64,000 bases of DNA from Mesorhizobium sp. (GCA_004020645.1 SAQL01000002.1:248001-312000); one strand, 5' to 3'; positions 49,311 to 58,274 are shown, numbered from the stretch's first letter. Numbers and translations: made by a program. The notes: a model not told the origin generated them from the sequence alone.

Positions 49311-50185
49311 TGGAAACGCTCTACGGTCTTCTCATCGCTCCGTTCGCCGATTTCGCCTTCATGCAACGGGCGCTTGCCGGGTCGCTGATGCTGTCGCTGG
49401 GCGCCTGCCCCGTCGGCGTCTTCCTGATGCTGCGGCGCATGAGCCTTTCCGGCGACGCGATGGCCCACGCCATACTGCCGGGTGCTGCCGCCGGTTTCCT
49501 GTTCTATGGGCTGGAGATCCTGCCGATGACCATCGGCGGGTTGATTGCCGGCATCATCGTGGCGCTTGGCGCTGGTGCCGTCTCGCGCTTCACCATCCAG
49601 CGCGAGGACGCCTCGATGGCGGCCTTCTACCTGATTTCGCTGGCCATCGGTGTGCTGATGGTATCGATCCGCGGCTCCAGCGTCGATCTCATGCATGTGC
49701 TGTTCGGCACCGTGCTGGCACTCAACAATGAAGCTCTGACGCTGATCGGCGGCATCGTGCTGGTCACGCTGGTCAGCCTCGCCATCTTCTGGCGGGCGCT
49801 GGTCGCCGAATGTCTCGATCCGTTGTTCCTGCGTTCGGTCAGCCGGCTGGGCAGCCCGGTGCATTTCATCTTCCTCGGCCTCGTCGTGCTCAACCTTGTC
49901 GGCGGGTTCCAGGCGCTCGGCACGCTGCTATCCGTCGGGCTGATGATGCTGCCTGCGGCCGCCGCCCGCTTCTGGACCATGCGCGTCGAGCCGATGTGCG
50001 TGCTGGCGGTGCTGATCGGCTTTGCCTCCTGCATCGCCGGGCTGCTGTTGTCCTACCACGTGTCGCTGCCTTCCGGCCCGGCGATCATCCTGTCTTCGGG
50101 CGTCGTCTATTTTGCCTCGATCCTGTTCGGCACGCGCGGCATCCTGCGCGCCCGTATTATCCATCACCGCCACAGAACCGCCTGA
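49307..50185 (+). CDS. aztB: Zinc ABC transporter permease (AztB-like)
   Basis: The 292-residue permease has about eight to nine membrane segments and the ABC-3 family landmarks MSLSGDAMAHAILPGAAAGF (about residues 44-63) and a C-terminal segment GFQALGTLLSVGLMMLPAA near 200-218. Two ATGs open the frame. The first overlaps the ATPase stop (ATGA). It forms the channel for metal delivered by the periplasmic protein encoded next. The gene after it starts 22 bases later. Confidence 0.85.
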   Translation: MMETLYGLLIAPFADFAFMQRALAGSLMLSLGACPVGVFLMLRRMSLSGDAMAHAILPGAAAGFLFYGLEILPMTIGGLIAGIIVALGAGAVSRFTIQREDASMAAFYLISLAIGVLMVSIRGSSVDLMHVLFGTVLALNNEALTLIGGIVLVTLVSLAIFWRALVAECLDPLFLRSVSRLGSPVHFIFLGLVVLNLVGGFQALGTLLSVGLMMLPAAAARFWTMRVEPMCVLAVLIGFASCIAGLLLSYHVSLPSGPAIILSSGVVYFASILFGTRGILRARIIHHRHRTA

Positions 50186-50207
50186 TCCCAACAGAGGTGA
50201 CCTTTCC

Positions 50208-51128
50208 ATGCTGAAATCGATCCGCACCGCCTTGGCAATGGGCGTTATAACAATAACGGCCCTTGGCGCGTCATCGGCCCTCGCGGAGCCGTTGAAAGTC
50301 GTCGCCAGCTTCACAGTCATTGCCGATTTTGCCAAAAATGTCGGCGGCGACCGGATCAATCTGACCACCATCGTCGGGCCGGACGGCGATGCCCACGTCT
50401 ACGAGCCGAGTCCGGCCGACGCGGTGGCCATGGCGGGTGCGGATGTGGTGCTGGTCAACGGCCTGCATTTCGAAGGCTTTCTGCAGCGCCTGGTCGACGC
50501 CAGCGCCACCAACGCGACAATCGCCGTTCTGACCAAGGGCGTCACGCCGATCAACTTCAAACCCGAATTCGCCGATGCCGACGCCGCTGAAGGCGAAGAT
50601 ACCGATCCGCATGCCTTCCAATCGGTCGCCAATGCCAAGATCTATGTGAAGAATATCGCCGACGCCTTCTGCACCGCCGACGCCGAGGGTTGCGACACCT
50701 ACAAGGCCAATGCCGCCGTATACACCGAGAAGCTCGACGCGCTCGAGGGTGACGTGCGGACGGCGATCCAGTCGGTCCCGCAAGAGAAACGCGTCGTCAT
50801 CACCTCGCATGACGCGTTCGGCTATTTCGAGAAGGCCTATGGCCTCACCTTCCTGGCCCCCGAAGGGGTGTCGACCGAGTCGGAGCCGTCCGCCGCGGAC
50901 GTCGCCAAGCTGGTCAGCCAAGTTAAGCAGGACAAGGCGGCGGCGGTCTTCGTCGAGAACATCGTCAACGCGCGGCTGATCGAGCAGATCGCCAGCGAGA
51001 CCGGGGTCAAGGTGGGCGGCACGCTCTATTCAGACGCGCTGTCGCAGCCCGACGGCCCGGCCTCGTCCTATATCGACCTGATGCACAACAACATCGCCCA
51101 GATCAAAGGCGCGATACTCAGAGGCTGA
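50208..51128 (+). CDS. aztC: Periplasmic zinc-binding protein (AztC-like, cluster A-I)
   Basis: The 306-residue protein begins with a signal peptide (MLKSIRTALAMGV, then A-x-A cleavage near residue 26) and a TroA-type fold. Likely metal ligands are H63 (DGDAHVYEP), H135 (DTDPHAFQS), H201 (TSHDAFGYF) and D276 (YSDALSQ). This is the three-His-one-Asp set of AztC-type zinc proteins, with almost the same spacing as remembered for the Paracoccus protein. The long His-rich loop of ZnuA is missing. A ribosome-binding site AGAGGTGA precedes the ATG. No aztD chaperone gene follows. Confidence 0.85.
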   Translation: MLKSIRTALAMGVITITALGASSALAEPLKVVASFTVIADFAKNVGGDRINLTTIVGPDGDAHVYEPSPADAVAMAGADVVLVNGLHFEGFLQRLVDASATNATIAVLTKGVTPINFKPEFADADAAEGEDTDPHAFQSVANAKIYVKNIADAFCTADAEGCDTYKANAAVYTEKLDALEGDVRTAIQSVPQEKRVVITSHDAFGYFEKAYGLTFLAPEGVSTESEPSAADVAKLVSQVKQDKAAAVFVENIVNARLIEQIASETGVKVGGTLYSDALSQPDGPASSYIDLMHNNIAQIKGAILRG

Positions 51129-51174
51129 GACGCCGTCCACTTGGTCGGCTTGCGCACGTGTAGGCAACAAAGTG

Positions 51175-51214
51175 CTACAGCGTCCTTTGTGGATCCAAGG
51201 ACGCGGTGCTGTAG
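51175..51214. repeat. Stem-loop intergenic repeat downstream of the zinc operon
   Basis: CTACAG and CTGTAG form outer arms and CGTCCTT/AAGGACG the inner stem around TGTGGATCC. It resembles a short palindrome common in Mesorhizobium intergenic DNA and may also end transcription of the zinc operon, though no T run follows. Confidence 0.5.
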
Positions 51215-51352
51215 GTAGCCCGGCTGGATTTCCCGCATGAGAATGTCTATCTGCGCAGCGGGAATTCTTTTTGCGCGGATTGCCGCCCAGGCCTGGGAGT
51301 GGCAAGACTCCGCCCTTGGCCAGCAGGCATCGAACATTGCGAGGACGCCATC

Positions 51353-51691
51353 ATGGAATATCGTCAGATCACCGAGGGCTACTCGGTCTCGGGTCAGATC
51401 CAGCCCGATGAGGTAGCCGCCATCAAGGCCGCCGGCTTCAAGAGCGTCATCTGCAACAGGCCGGATGACGAGCAGCCCGGCCAGCCATCAGCGGACAGTG
51501 TCAAGGCAGCAGTCGAGGCTGCCGGGCTCGCTTTCCGCTACATCCCGGTCATCAGCGGCCAGATCACGGCCGAGAATGTCGGGGACCAGGCCGAGGCGCT
51601 CGACGAACTCGAAGGCCCGATCTTCGCCTATTGCCGTTCCGGCGCACGCTGCACCAATCTTTACGGGCTGATCCAGCAGTCGAAGGGCTAA
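51353..51691 (+). CDS. TIGR01244 / DUF442 phosphatase-like protein
   Basis: The 112-residue protein matches the small tyrosine-phosphatase-like family TIGR01244, with the P-loop Cys segment FAYCRSGARCTNLY near residues 89-102 (C-R-S-G-A-R) and an upstream FKSVICNRPDDEQPGQPS block. The family is sometimes fused to beta-lactamase-fold sulfur dioxygenases (Blh type), suggesting sulfide or persulfide links. The substrate is unproven. The ATG is preceded by GAGGA. It is followed one base later by the convergent Lrp-type gene. Confidence 0.85.
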   Translation: MEYRQITEGYSVSGQIQPDEVAAIKAAGFKSVICNRPDDEQPGQPSADSVKAAVEAAGLAFRYIPVISGQITAENVGDQAEALDELEGPIFAYCRSGARCTNLYGLIQQSKG

Positions 51692-51692
51692 T

Positions 51693-52160
51693 TTAGATCG
51701 GCAGCGCGCCGGTCTCCTTCAGTGTTTCGAGCACGATCGCGGTCTTTACATGCTGCACGGATTCGTGCGGCAGGAGCACGCCGCTGACGAATTCCGACAG
51801 CGACTTCAGGTCGGGCGTCACCACCTTCAGGATATAGTCCATCTCGCCGGTCAGCGCGTGCGCCTCCTGCACCTCCGGCAGCCGCGCCACCAATTCGCCG
51901 AAGCGCTGCGCATTGTCGCGGTTGTGGGTGGCCAGCGTCACCGAGATGACGTTGACCAGCGAGAAGCCGAGCTTGTCGCGGTCGAGCACCGCGCGATAAC
52001 CCCTGATGTAGCCGTCCTCCTCCAGCCTCTGGCGGCGGCGCGAACATTGCGACGCCGACAGGTTCACCCGTTCCGACAAATCGTTGTTGGTCAGCCGTGC
52101 GTCGCCCTGCAACAGAGCCATTATCTTGCGGTCAAATCGGTCGATGCGCGCATCATCCAT
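51693..52160 (-). CDS. Lrp/AsnC family transcriptional regulator
   Basis: The 155-residue regulator has an N-terminal helix-turn-helix (about residues 8-60: RFDRKIMALLQGDARLTNND, CSRRRQRLEEDGYIRGY) and a C-terminal RAM ligand domain with TGEMDYILKVVTPDL near residue 105. Start 52160 (MDDARID) gives the usual length. A longer frame to 52223 is unlikely. It is divergent from hppD with 140 bases between, so it most likely controls hppD in response to an aromatic amino acid or its keto acid. This is inference from position. Confidence 0.9.
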   Translation of the reverse strand: MDDARIDRFDRKIMALLQGDARLTNNDLSERVNLSASQCSRRRQRLEEDGYIRGYRAVLDRDKLGFSLVNVISVTLATHNRDNAQRFGELVARLPEVQEAHALTGEMDYILKVVTPDLKSLSEFVSGVLLPHESVQHVKTAIVLETLKETGALPI

Positions 52161-52300
52161 GGATTCGTCTCCATACGTGCACAGTTCGCGCATCACTCGA
52201 TCATTTAAAGCGTTTGAATGCAAGCACCATGCGCCCGCTCCGCGCTATGATTGCGTCGAAATGGCCCTTTCCGGCCACGCAGCTTTTGGAGGACAATACC

Positions 52301-53413
52301 ATGGGCCCCTTCCCACACGACGCACCGCCCGCAAAGATCAGCAAGGCCAATCCCGCCGGCACCGACGGCTTCGAATTCGTCGAGTTCGCGCATCCCGAAC
52401 CGGAAAAGCTCGCCGAGCTTTTTACCCGCATGGGCTATGTGCCGGTAGCCAAGCACCGCACCAAAGACATCACCGTCTGGCGGCAGGGCGACATCAACTA
52501 TGTCGTCAATGCCGAACCCGGCTCGCATGCGATGAAATTCGTCGACAAGCACGGCCCCTGCGCTTCCTCCATGGCCTGGCGGGTCGTCGATGCCAAGCAT
52601 GCGTTCGACCATGCCGTCGCTAAGGGTGCGACGCCCTATGAAGGCAACGATAAAACGCTCGAAGTGCCGGCGATATCAGGCATCGGCGGCTCGCTGCTTT
52701 ATTTCATCGAGGTCTACGGCGACAAGGGCTCGGCCTACGATGCCGAGTTCGAATGGCTTGGCGCACGCGACCCGAAGCCGGAAGGAGTCGGCTTCTATTA
52801 TCTCGATCACCTCACCCACAATGTCTATCGCGGCAACATGGACAAATGGTGGGATTTCTATCGCGACCTGTTCGGCTTCAAGCAAATCCATTTCTTCGAC
52901 ATCGATGGCAAGATCACCGGCCTAGTCAGCCGCGCCATCACCTCGCCCTGCGGCAAGATCCGCATCCCGCTGAATGAGTCCAAGGACGAGACCAGCCAGA
53001 TCGCCGAGTATCTGAAGAAGTACAATGGCGAAGGCATCCAGCACATCGCCGTCGGCACGGACGAGATCTACGGCGCCACCGACAGGCTGGCCGCCAACGG
53101 GCTGAAGTTCATGCCCGGCCCACCCGAAACCTATTATGATATGTCCCATGACAGAGTGCACGGCCATGACGAGCCGATCGAGCGCATGAAAAAGCACGGC
53201 ATCCTGATCGACGGCGAAGGCGTGGTCGACGGCGGCACGACCAAGATCCTGCTGCAGATCTTTTCAAAAACCGTGATCGGCCCGATCTTCTTCGAATTCA
53301 TCCAGAGGAAGGGCGACGAAGGTTTTGGCGAGGGCAATTTCCGTGCGCTGTTCGAATCGATCGAGCAGGACCAGATCAAGCGTGGCGTGCTGAAGGTGCA
53401 GGCGGCGGAGTGA
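52301..53413 (+). CDS. hppD: 4-Hydroxyphenylpyruvate dioxygenase
   Basis: HppD converts 4-hydroxyphenylpyruvate to homogentisate in tyrosine degradation. The 370-residue protein has the Fe(II) ligands H170 (LDHLTHNVYRG), H248 (GIQHIAVGT) and E332 (IFFEFIQRKG) in family spacing. A ribosome-binding site TTTTGGAGGA precedes ATG 52301. Homogentisate formed here is the substrate of HmgA at 56961. The two blocks are separated by a toxin-antitoxin pair and unrelated genes, and hppD is probably its own transcription unit. Confidence 0.97.
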   Translation: MGPFPHDAPPAKISKANPAGTDGFEFVEFAHPEPEKLAELFTRMGYVPVAKHRTKDITVWRQGDINYVVNAEPGSHAMKFVDKHGPCASSMAWRVVDAKHAFDHAVAKGATPYEGNDKTLEVPAISGIGGSLLYFIEVYGDKGSAYDAEFEWLGARDPKPEGVGFYYLDHLTHNVYRGNMDKWWDFYRDLFGFKQIHFFDIDGKITGLVSRAITSPCGKIRIPLNESKDETSQIAEYLKKYNGEGIQHIAVGTDEIYGATDRLAANGLKFMPGPPETYYDMSHDRVHGHDEPIERMKKHGILIDGEGVVDGGTTKILLQIFSKTVIGPIFFEFIQRKGDEGFGEGNFRALFESIEQDQIKRGVLKVQAAE

Positions 53414-53450
53414 GGCGACCGCGCCTCTAAATTCCTTGCGGTTCGATCAA

Positions 53451-53474
53451 TTATGACCTAAATTCTGGTCATAA
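53451..53474 (+). promoter_or_regulatory. Palindromic autoregulatory operator of the vapBC pair
   Basis: TTATGACC (53451-53458) and GGTCATAA (53467-53474) form a perfect 8+8 inverted repeat just before the antitoxin ribosome-binding site (AAAGGA). Type II antitoxins usually bind such sites in front of their own operon. Confidence 0.65.
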
Positions 53475-53485
53475 AGGATTCAACC

Positions 53486-53710
53486 ATGAATATCTCGATC
53501 GCTGAAGCCAAAGCGAAATTGTCGGAACTTGTCAGCCGGGCGGAAGCTGGCGAAGAGATCGTGCTCACCCGGCATGGCAAGGTCGCTGCTCGCCTAGTAC
53601 CGCCAGCATCGCCCGACCTCCTGCCTCGCATCGGCGCCCTAAAGGGTAAAATCCGGATCGCAGACGATTTTGACGAACTCGGTCCCGAATGGGACGAGTA
53701 CGTTAAATGA
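53486..53710 (+). CDS. Phd/YefM-family antitoxin
   Basis: The 74-residue protein has the Phd/YefM N-terminal fold (MNISIAEAKAKLSELVSRAE and EEIVLTRHGKVAARLVP) that dimerises and binds DNA, and a C-terminal acidic helix (FDELGPEWDEY) suited to wrapping the toxin. The stop overlaps the toxin start (ATGA). It is expected to repress the operon at 53451-53474 and to neutralise the PIN toxin. Codon use is less GC-biased than in flanking core genes, consistent with acquisition. Confidence 0.9.
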   Translation: MNISIAEAKAKLSELVSRAEAGEEIVLTRHGKVAARLVPPASPDLLPRIGALKGKIRIADDFDELGPEWDEYVK

Positions 53711-54084
53711 CGATTGGCCCGTTTCTCGCCGACACGCAAATCATCCTTTGGTCGATTGCGGACAATCCTCGTCTTCGCGAACCGCATCGTGCCATTCTAG
53801 CGTCAGATGCGGTCGTCTTTGCCAGCGCCGCCAGCGTTTGGGAGATCGCCATCAAGCGCGCTATCGGAAAGCTTGACGCTCCCGACGATCTGGCAACGCT
53901 ACTTCCGAAGATGCGCTTTCTTCCCCTCACCATTACGTTTCAACATGCGCAAAGGGCTGGGGGTCTGCCTCATCACCACGGTGATCCATTCGACAGGCTT
54001 CTCATCGCACAGGCGCAAGTGGAGAACCTAACCATTCTGACGGCTGACCCGCATTTCGCCCGTTACGATGTCGCCTTGGCCTGA
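53707..54084 (+). CDS. VapC-type PIN-domain toxin
   Basis: The 125-residue protein is a PIN-domain ribonuclease with acidic residues D9 (LADTQ), E46 (VWEIAIK), D93 and D96 (HGDPFDRLLIAQA) and D114 (TADPHF). These are the metal-binding residues of VapC toxins. Length is typical, and it forms a coupled pair with the preceding antitoxin. Its 3' end overlaps the converging DinB gene by 22 bases, which suggests the pair inserted close to that gene. VapC toxins usually cleave tRNA or rRNA. The target is unknown here. Confidence 0.9.
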   Translation: MTIGPFLADTQIILWSIADNPRLREPHRAILASDAVVFASAASVWEIAIKRAIGKLDAPDDLATLLPKMRFLPLTITFQHAQRAGGLPHHHGDPFDRLLIAQAQVENLTILTADPHFARYDVALA

Positions 54085-54623
54085 TCGCCTAAGTCCAACC
54101 GCTCGAGCTCGGCTTTCCTGAGTTCCAGATCATAGTCGAGGAAGAACTCGTCGAGCTGCGGCGGCTCCACCGACGTGCCGGATAGCATGGCGTGCACCTG
54201 GCCGCGATGATGGATATCATGGATGAAGAGGTGGGCGAGCAGGTCGCCGATGCGCTCCGGTATTTTTCCGTCCTCGCGCCGGTCGGTGATGACGCGGCGG
54301 TCGAGATCGTCGGTCGACAGGCGGTCGCAAAAGGCGATCAATCGCCGGTCGGATGCAGCCTGGGCGGCAAACAGCGCCTGTGGTTCATCGAACGGCACGA
54401 AATCGTCATGAGCCGCGGCGCCAACGCCGCCCTCTTCGAGAAAATCGAGATAGAGATGATCGACAGCCAGGATGTGATTGAGCGTTTCCCTGATCGACGG
54501 GAAGAAGCTGGTGCGCTCAGCTTCGAATTCACCGGGCTCAAGCTGCAGCACGACGCGGTAGAGCCGGTCGTTCGACCAGAGATTGTTGCGCGCCATGCGG
54601 CGATTATGGTCCAGCAGGTCCAC
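54063..54623 (-). CDS. DinB family protein
   Basis: The protein of about 186 residues has the DinB four-helix fold with likely metal-binding His residues in TLNHILAVDHLYLDF (about 45-60) and HLFIHDIHHRGQVHAML (about 130-147). DinB proteins are metal-dependent thiol-handling or transferase-like enzymes, mostly of unknown substrate. Start GTG 54623 is taken. An ATG at 54596 (MARNNLW) is an alternative, and the longer frame to 54653 is less likely. The end overlaps the vapC-type gene. Confidence 0.88.
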   Translation of the reverse strand: MDLLDHNRRMARNNLWSNDRLYRVVLQLEPGEFEAERTSFFPSIRETLNHILAVDHLYLDFLEEGGVGAAAHDDFVPFDEPQALFAAQAASDRRLIAFCDRLSTDDLDRRVITDRREDGKIPERIGDLLAHLFIHDIHHRGQVHAMLSGTSVEPPQLDEFFLDYDLELRKAELERLDLGDQAKATS

Positions 54624-54624
54624 G

Positions 54625-54921
54625 TCACATACTCGCCCAACCAGCCGAGGCAATCAAGTTCACAGCCACACCGATAGCACCTATGGCTAGCAGACGAGCG
54701 ATCATGCCACGCCGCAGCGCTTGCGTTTCAACGTCGCTTGCAACGTCCCGGTTCAAAGCGACGTAAATAAGCGTCGCCCGACGCGCAACGCTGCTGAAGT
54801 TGCGGAGCCTTTCAGATCGGTCCTCAACCTGATGGCAAAGTCGGATTGCCGAAATTAGAAGCCAGGCAGTAGCGATGCCGCAAATTCCCACAAACCAGAG
54901 ATAAGTAGCAGTGTACGGCAT
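54625..54921 (-). CDS. Small membrane hypothetical protein
   Basis: The 98-residue protein has two membrane helices (about residues 5-25 and 72-92) with a charged loop between (DRSERLRNFSSVARRATL). It starts at ATG 54921 and ends just upstream of the DinB gene, in the same orientation. Codons are less GC-biased than neighbours. No family is recognised. Coding status is moderate. Confidence 0.5.
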   Translation of the reverse strand: MPYTATYLWFVGICGIATAWLLISAIRLCHQVEDRSERLRNFSSVARRATLIYVALNRDVASDVETQALRRGMIARLLAIGAIGVAVNLIASAGWASM

Positions 54922-54966
54922 CCTGATCCTGCCAGCGCTTCGGAACGACGCTAGATATGGATTGCT

Positions 54967-55980
54967 TCAAATTGCGTATTTCTCGACCTTCTGCTCGATC
55001 GCACCAAAAATCGAATGTCCGGTCCGGTCCTTCATCTCGATGCGCACCGTGTCGCCAAAGCGCAGGAACAGCGTTGTCGGTTCGCCCGCCTCGATCGTTT
55101 CGATCATGCGCAGTTCGGCGATGCAGGAATAGCCGGCGCCGCCCGCCGAGACGGGCTTGCCCGGGCCGCCGTCGAGCTTGTTGGAGACGGTGCCCGAACC
55201 GATGATGGTGCCGGCGGCCAGCGGCCGGGTTTTCGCGGCATGTGCGATCAGCGCCGGAAAATCGAAGGTCATGTCCACGCCGGCGTTCGCCCGGCCAAAC
55301 GGCTTGCCGTTGAGATCGACCAGCAGCGGCAGGTTGACCTTGCCGCCATCCCAGGCGTCGCCGAGTTCGTCCGGCGTTACCGCGACCGGCGAAAAGGCCG
55401 AGGACGGTTTCGACTGGAAGAAGCCAAAACCCTTGGCTAGTTCCGGTGCGGTAAGTGAACGCAGCGTGACGTCATTGACCAGCATGACCAGCCGGATCGC
55501 GGCCCGCGTCTCATCTAGGCTTGCTCCCATCGGGACATCATCGACAATGACGGCGATCTCCCCTTCCATGTCGACGCCAAAAGCCTCGTCGGCCGCCCGG
55601 ATCGGGTCGCGCGGCGCGATGAAACTGTCCGAACCACCCTGATAAATCAGCGGATCGGTCCAGAAGCTTGCCGGCATCTCGGCGCCGCGCGCCTTCCGAA
55701 CCAGTTCGACATGGTTCACATAGGCCGAGCCATCCGCCCATTGATAGGCGCGCGGCAGCGGCGAATGGGCGTCATGCTCGTGAAAGCGCGCTGACGGCAC
55801 CGCATTATTCTCAAGCGATTCCGCCATGGCGGCGAGATGCGGCGCGATCCGGCTCCAGTCGTCGAGTGCCGCCTGCAGTGTCGGTACCAAGAACGAGGCG
55901 TCGGTAAAGCGCGTCAGGTCGCGCGAGACGACGACCAACTTCCCGTCGCGCGACCCGTCCTTCAATGTGGCAAGCTTCAT
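54967..55980 (-). CDS. fahA: Fumarylacetoacetase / fumarylacetoacetate hydrolase family protein
   Basis: The enzyme cleaves fumarylacetoacetate to fumarate and acetoacetate, the final step of tyrosine degradation. The 337-residue protein has the FAH metal triad in AFGVDMEGEIAVIVDDVP (about 137-154), followed by LRSLTAPELAKGFGFFQSKP (about 176-195). The C-terminus includes GTIIGSGTVSNK near 252. Length fits two-domain bacterial FAH proteins. It lies downstream of the MBL hydrolase and hmgA, in the same operon, supporting the homogentisate role over a general FAH hydrolase. Confidence 0.88.
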   Translation of the reverse strand: MKLATLKDGSRDGKLVVVSRDLTRFTDASFLVPTLQAALDDWSRIAPHLAAMAESLENNAVPSARFHEHDAHSPLPRAYQWADGSAYVNHVELVRKARGAEMPASFWTDPLIYQGGSDSFIAPRDPIRAADEAFGVDMEGEIAVIVDDVPMGASLDETRAAIRLVMLVNDVTLRSLTAPELAKGFGFFQSKPSSAFSPVAVTPDELGDAWDGGKVNLPLLVDLNGKPFGRANAGVDMTFDFPALIAHAAKTRPLAAGTIIGSGTVSNKLDGGPGKPVSAGGAGYSCIAELRMIETIEAGEPTTLFLRFGDTVRIEMKDRTGHSIFGAIEQKVEKYAI

Positions 55981-56028
55981 GTGGTTTCCTCTCCTGATGC
56001 GGCTTTGTTGCCGCTTTGAATTTTTGCT

Positions 56029-56964
56029 TTACGCATGATCTCTTCCGAAAACCGGTTCCCATTTTTCGCTAACGCGGTCCTTCGGTTCGGGATCATCCTC
56101 CAGCCCCACAACAAGGCTGTCGCGGGCAATCGTCAAGTCGCCGGCCCATGTTTTCCTGACGGCGGCAATCCAGTCGGCCTCACCGATCTCGGGATCGTCG
56201 GCCGGAATGAGGTGGTTGAGAACCAGTCTTTTGACCCCTGCATCACTGGCGATGCGCCCCGCCTCCTCAGCAAAAGTATGGCTGGCGAGCAGGTGTTCTC
56301 TCAGCCGCGCGCCGTTGCCGGTCTTCGCAACGAGCCGCTCGATGCCTTGTTCCAGCATGGCCTCATGGACGAGGATGTCGGCGCCTTTGGCAAAATCGGC
56401 CAATGGCGGAAAGGACGCCGTATCGGCCGAGAACACGACGCTTCGTCCGGCATGCTCGAAGCGCAGCGCAAAGCAGTCGGTCACCGGCGGATGGTCGACG
56501 CGCAGCGCTGAAACCTTCAGGCCGCGCTCCTCCATCACCCGGCCTTCGCCGAACTCGATGATCGAACCCAAATCTCTGATATCAGGCCGGCCTTCATCGA
56601 TGATACGTATCTCGATGTCGAATTCCATCGCCTGGCAAAAGCGCCGCCAGTAATGGCCAGTGCCGGGCGGGCCGAACACAGTGACCGGTGTGGCCAGACC
56701 CGCCGTCCATGCGGTGTGGATCAGCGGACCGAGTTCCAGCACATGGTCGGAATGCAGATGGGTGATGAAGACCAGGTCGAGCGCCTTCAGGCTGATGCCG
56801 GCGTCGGCCAGCCCGCGCGTCACGCCAAGCCCGCAATCGACGACGATGGTGCGGCCGCCGATCTCCAGCAGCGACGAACTTGGCCATGGCCCGCCCGGCC
56901 GGAGCGCCGGGCCGCCCTTCGAGCCCAGCAGCACCAGCCGATCCCGCGTAGGATCAGCGCTCAA
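56029..56964 (-). CDS. MBL-fold metallo-hydrolase in the homogentisate operon
   Basis: The 311-residue protein has the metallo-beta-lactamase metal motif THLHSDH at residues 68-74 (H69, H71, D73, H74), the [10 protein letters not shown] motif near 181 and a C-terminal His in [12 protein letters not shown] near 253, as in the RNase Z/arylsulfatase-like subgroup of small-molecule hydrolases. Its ATG overlaps the hmgA stop (ATGA) and it precedes fahA by 48 bases, so it is made with the homogentisate enzymes. No role in that pathway is established. Confidence 0.85.
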   Translation of the reverse strand: MSADPTRDRLVLLGSKGGPALRPGGPWPSSSLLEIGGRTIVVDCGLGVTRGLADAGISLKALDLVFITHLHSDHVLELGPLIHTAWTAGLATPVTVFGPPGTGHYWRRFCQAMEFDIEIRIIDEGRPDIRDLGSIIEFGEGRVMEERGLKVSALRVDHPPVTDCFALRFEHAGRSVVFSADTASFPPLADFAKGADILVHEAMLEQGIERLVAKTGNGARLREHLLASHTFAEEAGRIASDAGVKRLVLNHLIPADDPEIGEADWIAAVRKTWAGDLTIARDSLVVGLEDDPEPKDRVSEKWEPVFGRDHA

Positions 56965-58274
56965 GACCAGTCGCCCTCGGGCGTGCCGTTGAAGCGCTTC
57001 TTCAGATCGGCCCAGCAGTCGATGTAATTCTCCTGCCGGGTTTCAACTTCGGCGGCGTAGCGGGTCAGCATCTGCGGGAATCGCGTCTCGAACATGAAGG
57101 CCATGGTGTTGTCGAGCTTGACCGGTTTCAGCTCCGCGCGCGAGGCCTTTTCGAAGCCAGACGCGTCAGGCCCGTGGGCCAGCATCAGATTGTGCAGGCT
57201 GATGCCGCCGGGAACGAAGCCCTCCTCCTTGGCGTCGTATTGGCCGTGGATCAGGCCCATGAACTCGCTCATGATGTTGCGGTGGTACCAGGGCGGGCGG
57301 AACGTGTTTTCGGCCACCAGCCAGCGCGGCGGGAAGATGACGAAGTCGATGTTGGCGGTGCCCTCCTCGCCGCTCGGCGCGGTCAGCACCGTGAAGATCG
57401 ACGGATCGGGATGGTCGAACAGGATCGCCCCGACCGGCGAAAACGTTGCAAGATCATATTTATAGGGCGAATAATTGCCGTGCCACGCCACCACGTCCAG
57501 CGGCGAATGGTCGAGTTCGGCGACATGAAACTGGCCGCACCATTTCACGATCAGCCGGCACGGCGTCTCCTTGTCCTCGAACCAGGCGCAAGGCGTCTTG
57601 AAATCGCGCGGATTGGCCAGGCAATTGGCGCCGATCGGGCCACGATTCGGCAGTGTCAGCTTGGCGCCGTAATTCTCGCAGACATAGCCGCGCACTGTTT
57701 CATCGACCAGTTCGACCTTGAACACGAGGCCGCGCGGGAGCACGGCGATCTCGCCCGGTCGCAATTCGATGACTCCCATTTCGGTAACGAAGCGCAGGCT
57801 GCCGACCTGCGGCACGACCAGCAACTCGCCGTCGGCGTTGAAGAAATGGTCGTCGACCATCGAGCGATTGGCAACATAGACATGCGCCGCCATGCCGGTC
57901 TGGCCGAGCACGTCGCCGGCGGTGGTGATGCTACGGATGCCGGCAATGAAGTCGGTCGGCTCCTTCGGCATCGGCACCGGATTCCAGCGATATTGGCCGA
58001 GCGCCAGTTCGTGATCGCCGATATTCGGCGCGCTCTTCCACAGCGGATAGTTCGCCGCCTTGAAGCGGCCAGTGTGCCTGACGCTCGGCCTGATGCGATA
58101 AAGCCAGGAACGCTCGTTGGTGCCGCGCGGCGCGGTGAAGGGTGAGCCCGAAAGCTGCTCGGCGTAGAGACCGTAGGCCGGCCGCTGCGGCGAATTCCGC
58201 CCCTGCGGCAGCGAACCGGGCAAAGTCTCGGTTTCGAAGTCGTTGCCGAACCCCGGCATGTAGGAAAAAGCCAT
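56961..58274 (-). CDS. hmgA: Homogentisate 1,2-dioxygenase
   Basis: HmgA opens the ring of homogentisate to maleylacetoacetate. The 437-residue protein from ATG 58274 ([16 protein letters not shown]) shows [20 protein letters not shown] near 28, the iron site [19 protein letters not shown] near 320-340 (His, Glu) and [14 protein letters not shown] near 360. The upstream ATG at 58310 falls nearer the operator and is less likely. It opens the operon hmgA-MBL-fahA, facing the divergent MarR gene across a shared regulatory region. The isomerase gene maiA is not in the operon. Confidence 0.97.
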   Translation of the reverse strand: MAFSYMPGFGNDFETETLPGSLPQGRNSPQRPAYGLYAEQLSGSPFTAPRGTNERSWLYRIRPSVRHTGRFKAANYPLWKSAPNIGDHELALGQYRWNPVPMPKEPTDFIAGIRSITTAGDVLGQTGMAAHVYVANRSMVDDHFFNADGELLVVPQVGSLRFVTEMGVIELRPGEIAVLPRGLVFKVELVDETVRGYVCENYGAKLTLPNRGPIGANCLANPRDFKTPCAWFEDKETPCRLIVKWCGQFHVAELDHSPLDVVAWHGNYSPYKYDLATFSPVGAILFDHPDPSIFTVLTAPSGEEGTANIDFVIFPPRWLVAENTFRPPWYHRNIMSEFMGLIHGQYDAKEEGFVPGGISLHNLMLAHGPDASGFEKASRAELKPVKLDNTMAFMFETRFPQMLTRYAAEVETRQENYIDCWADLKKRFNGTPEGDWS

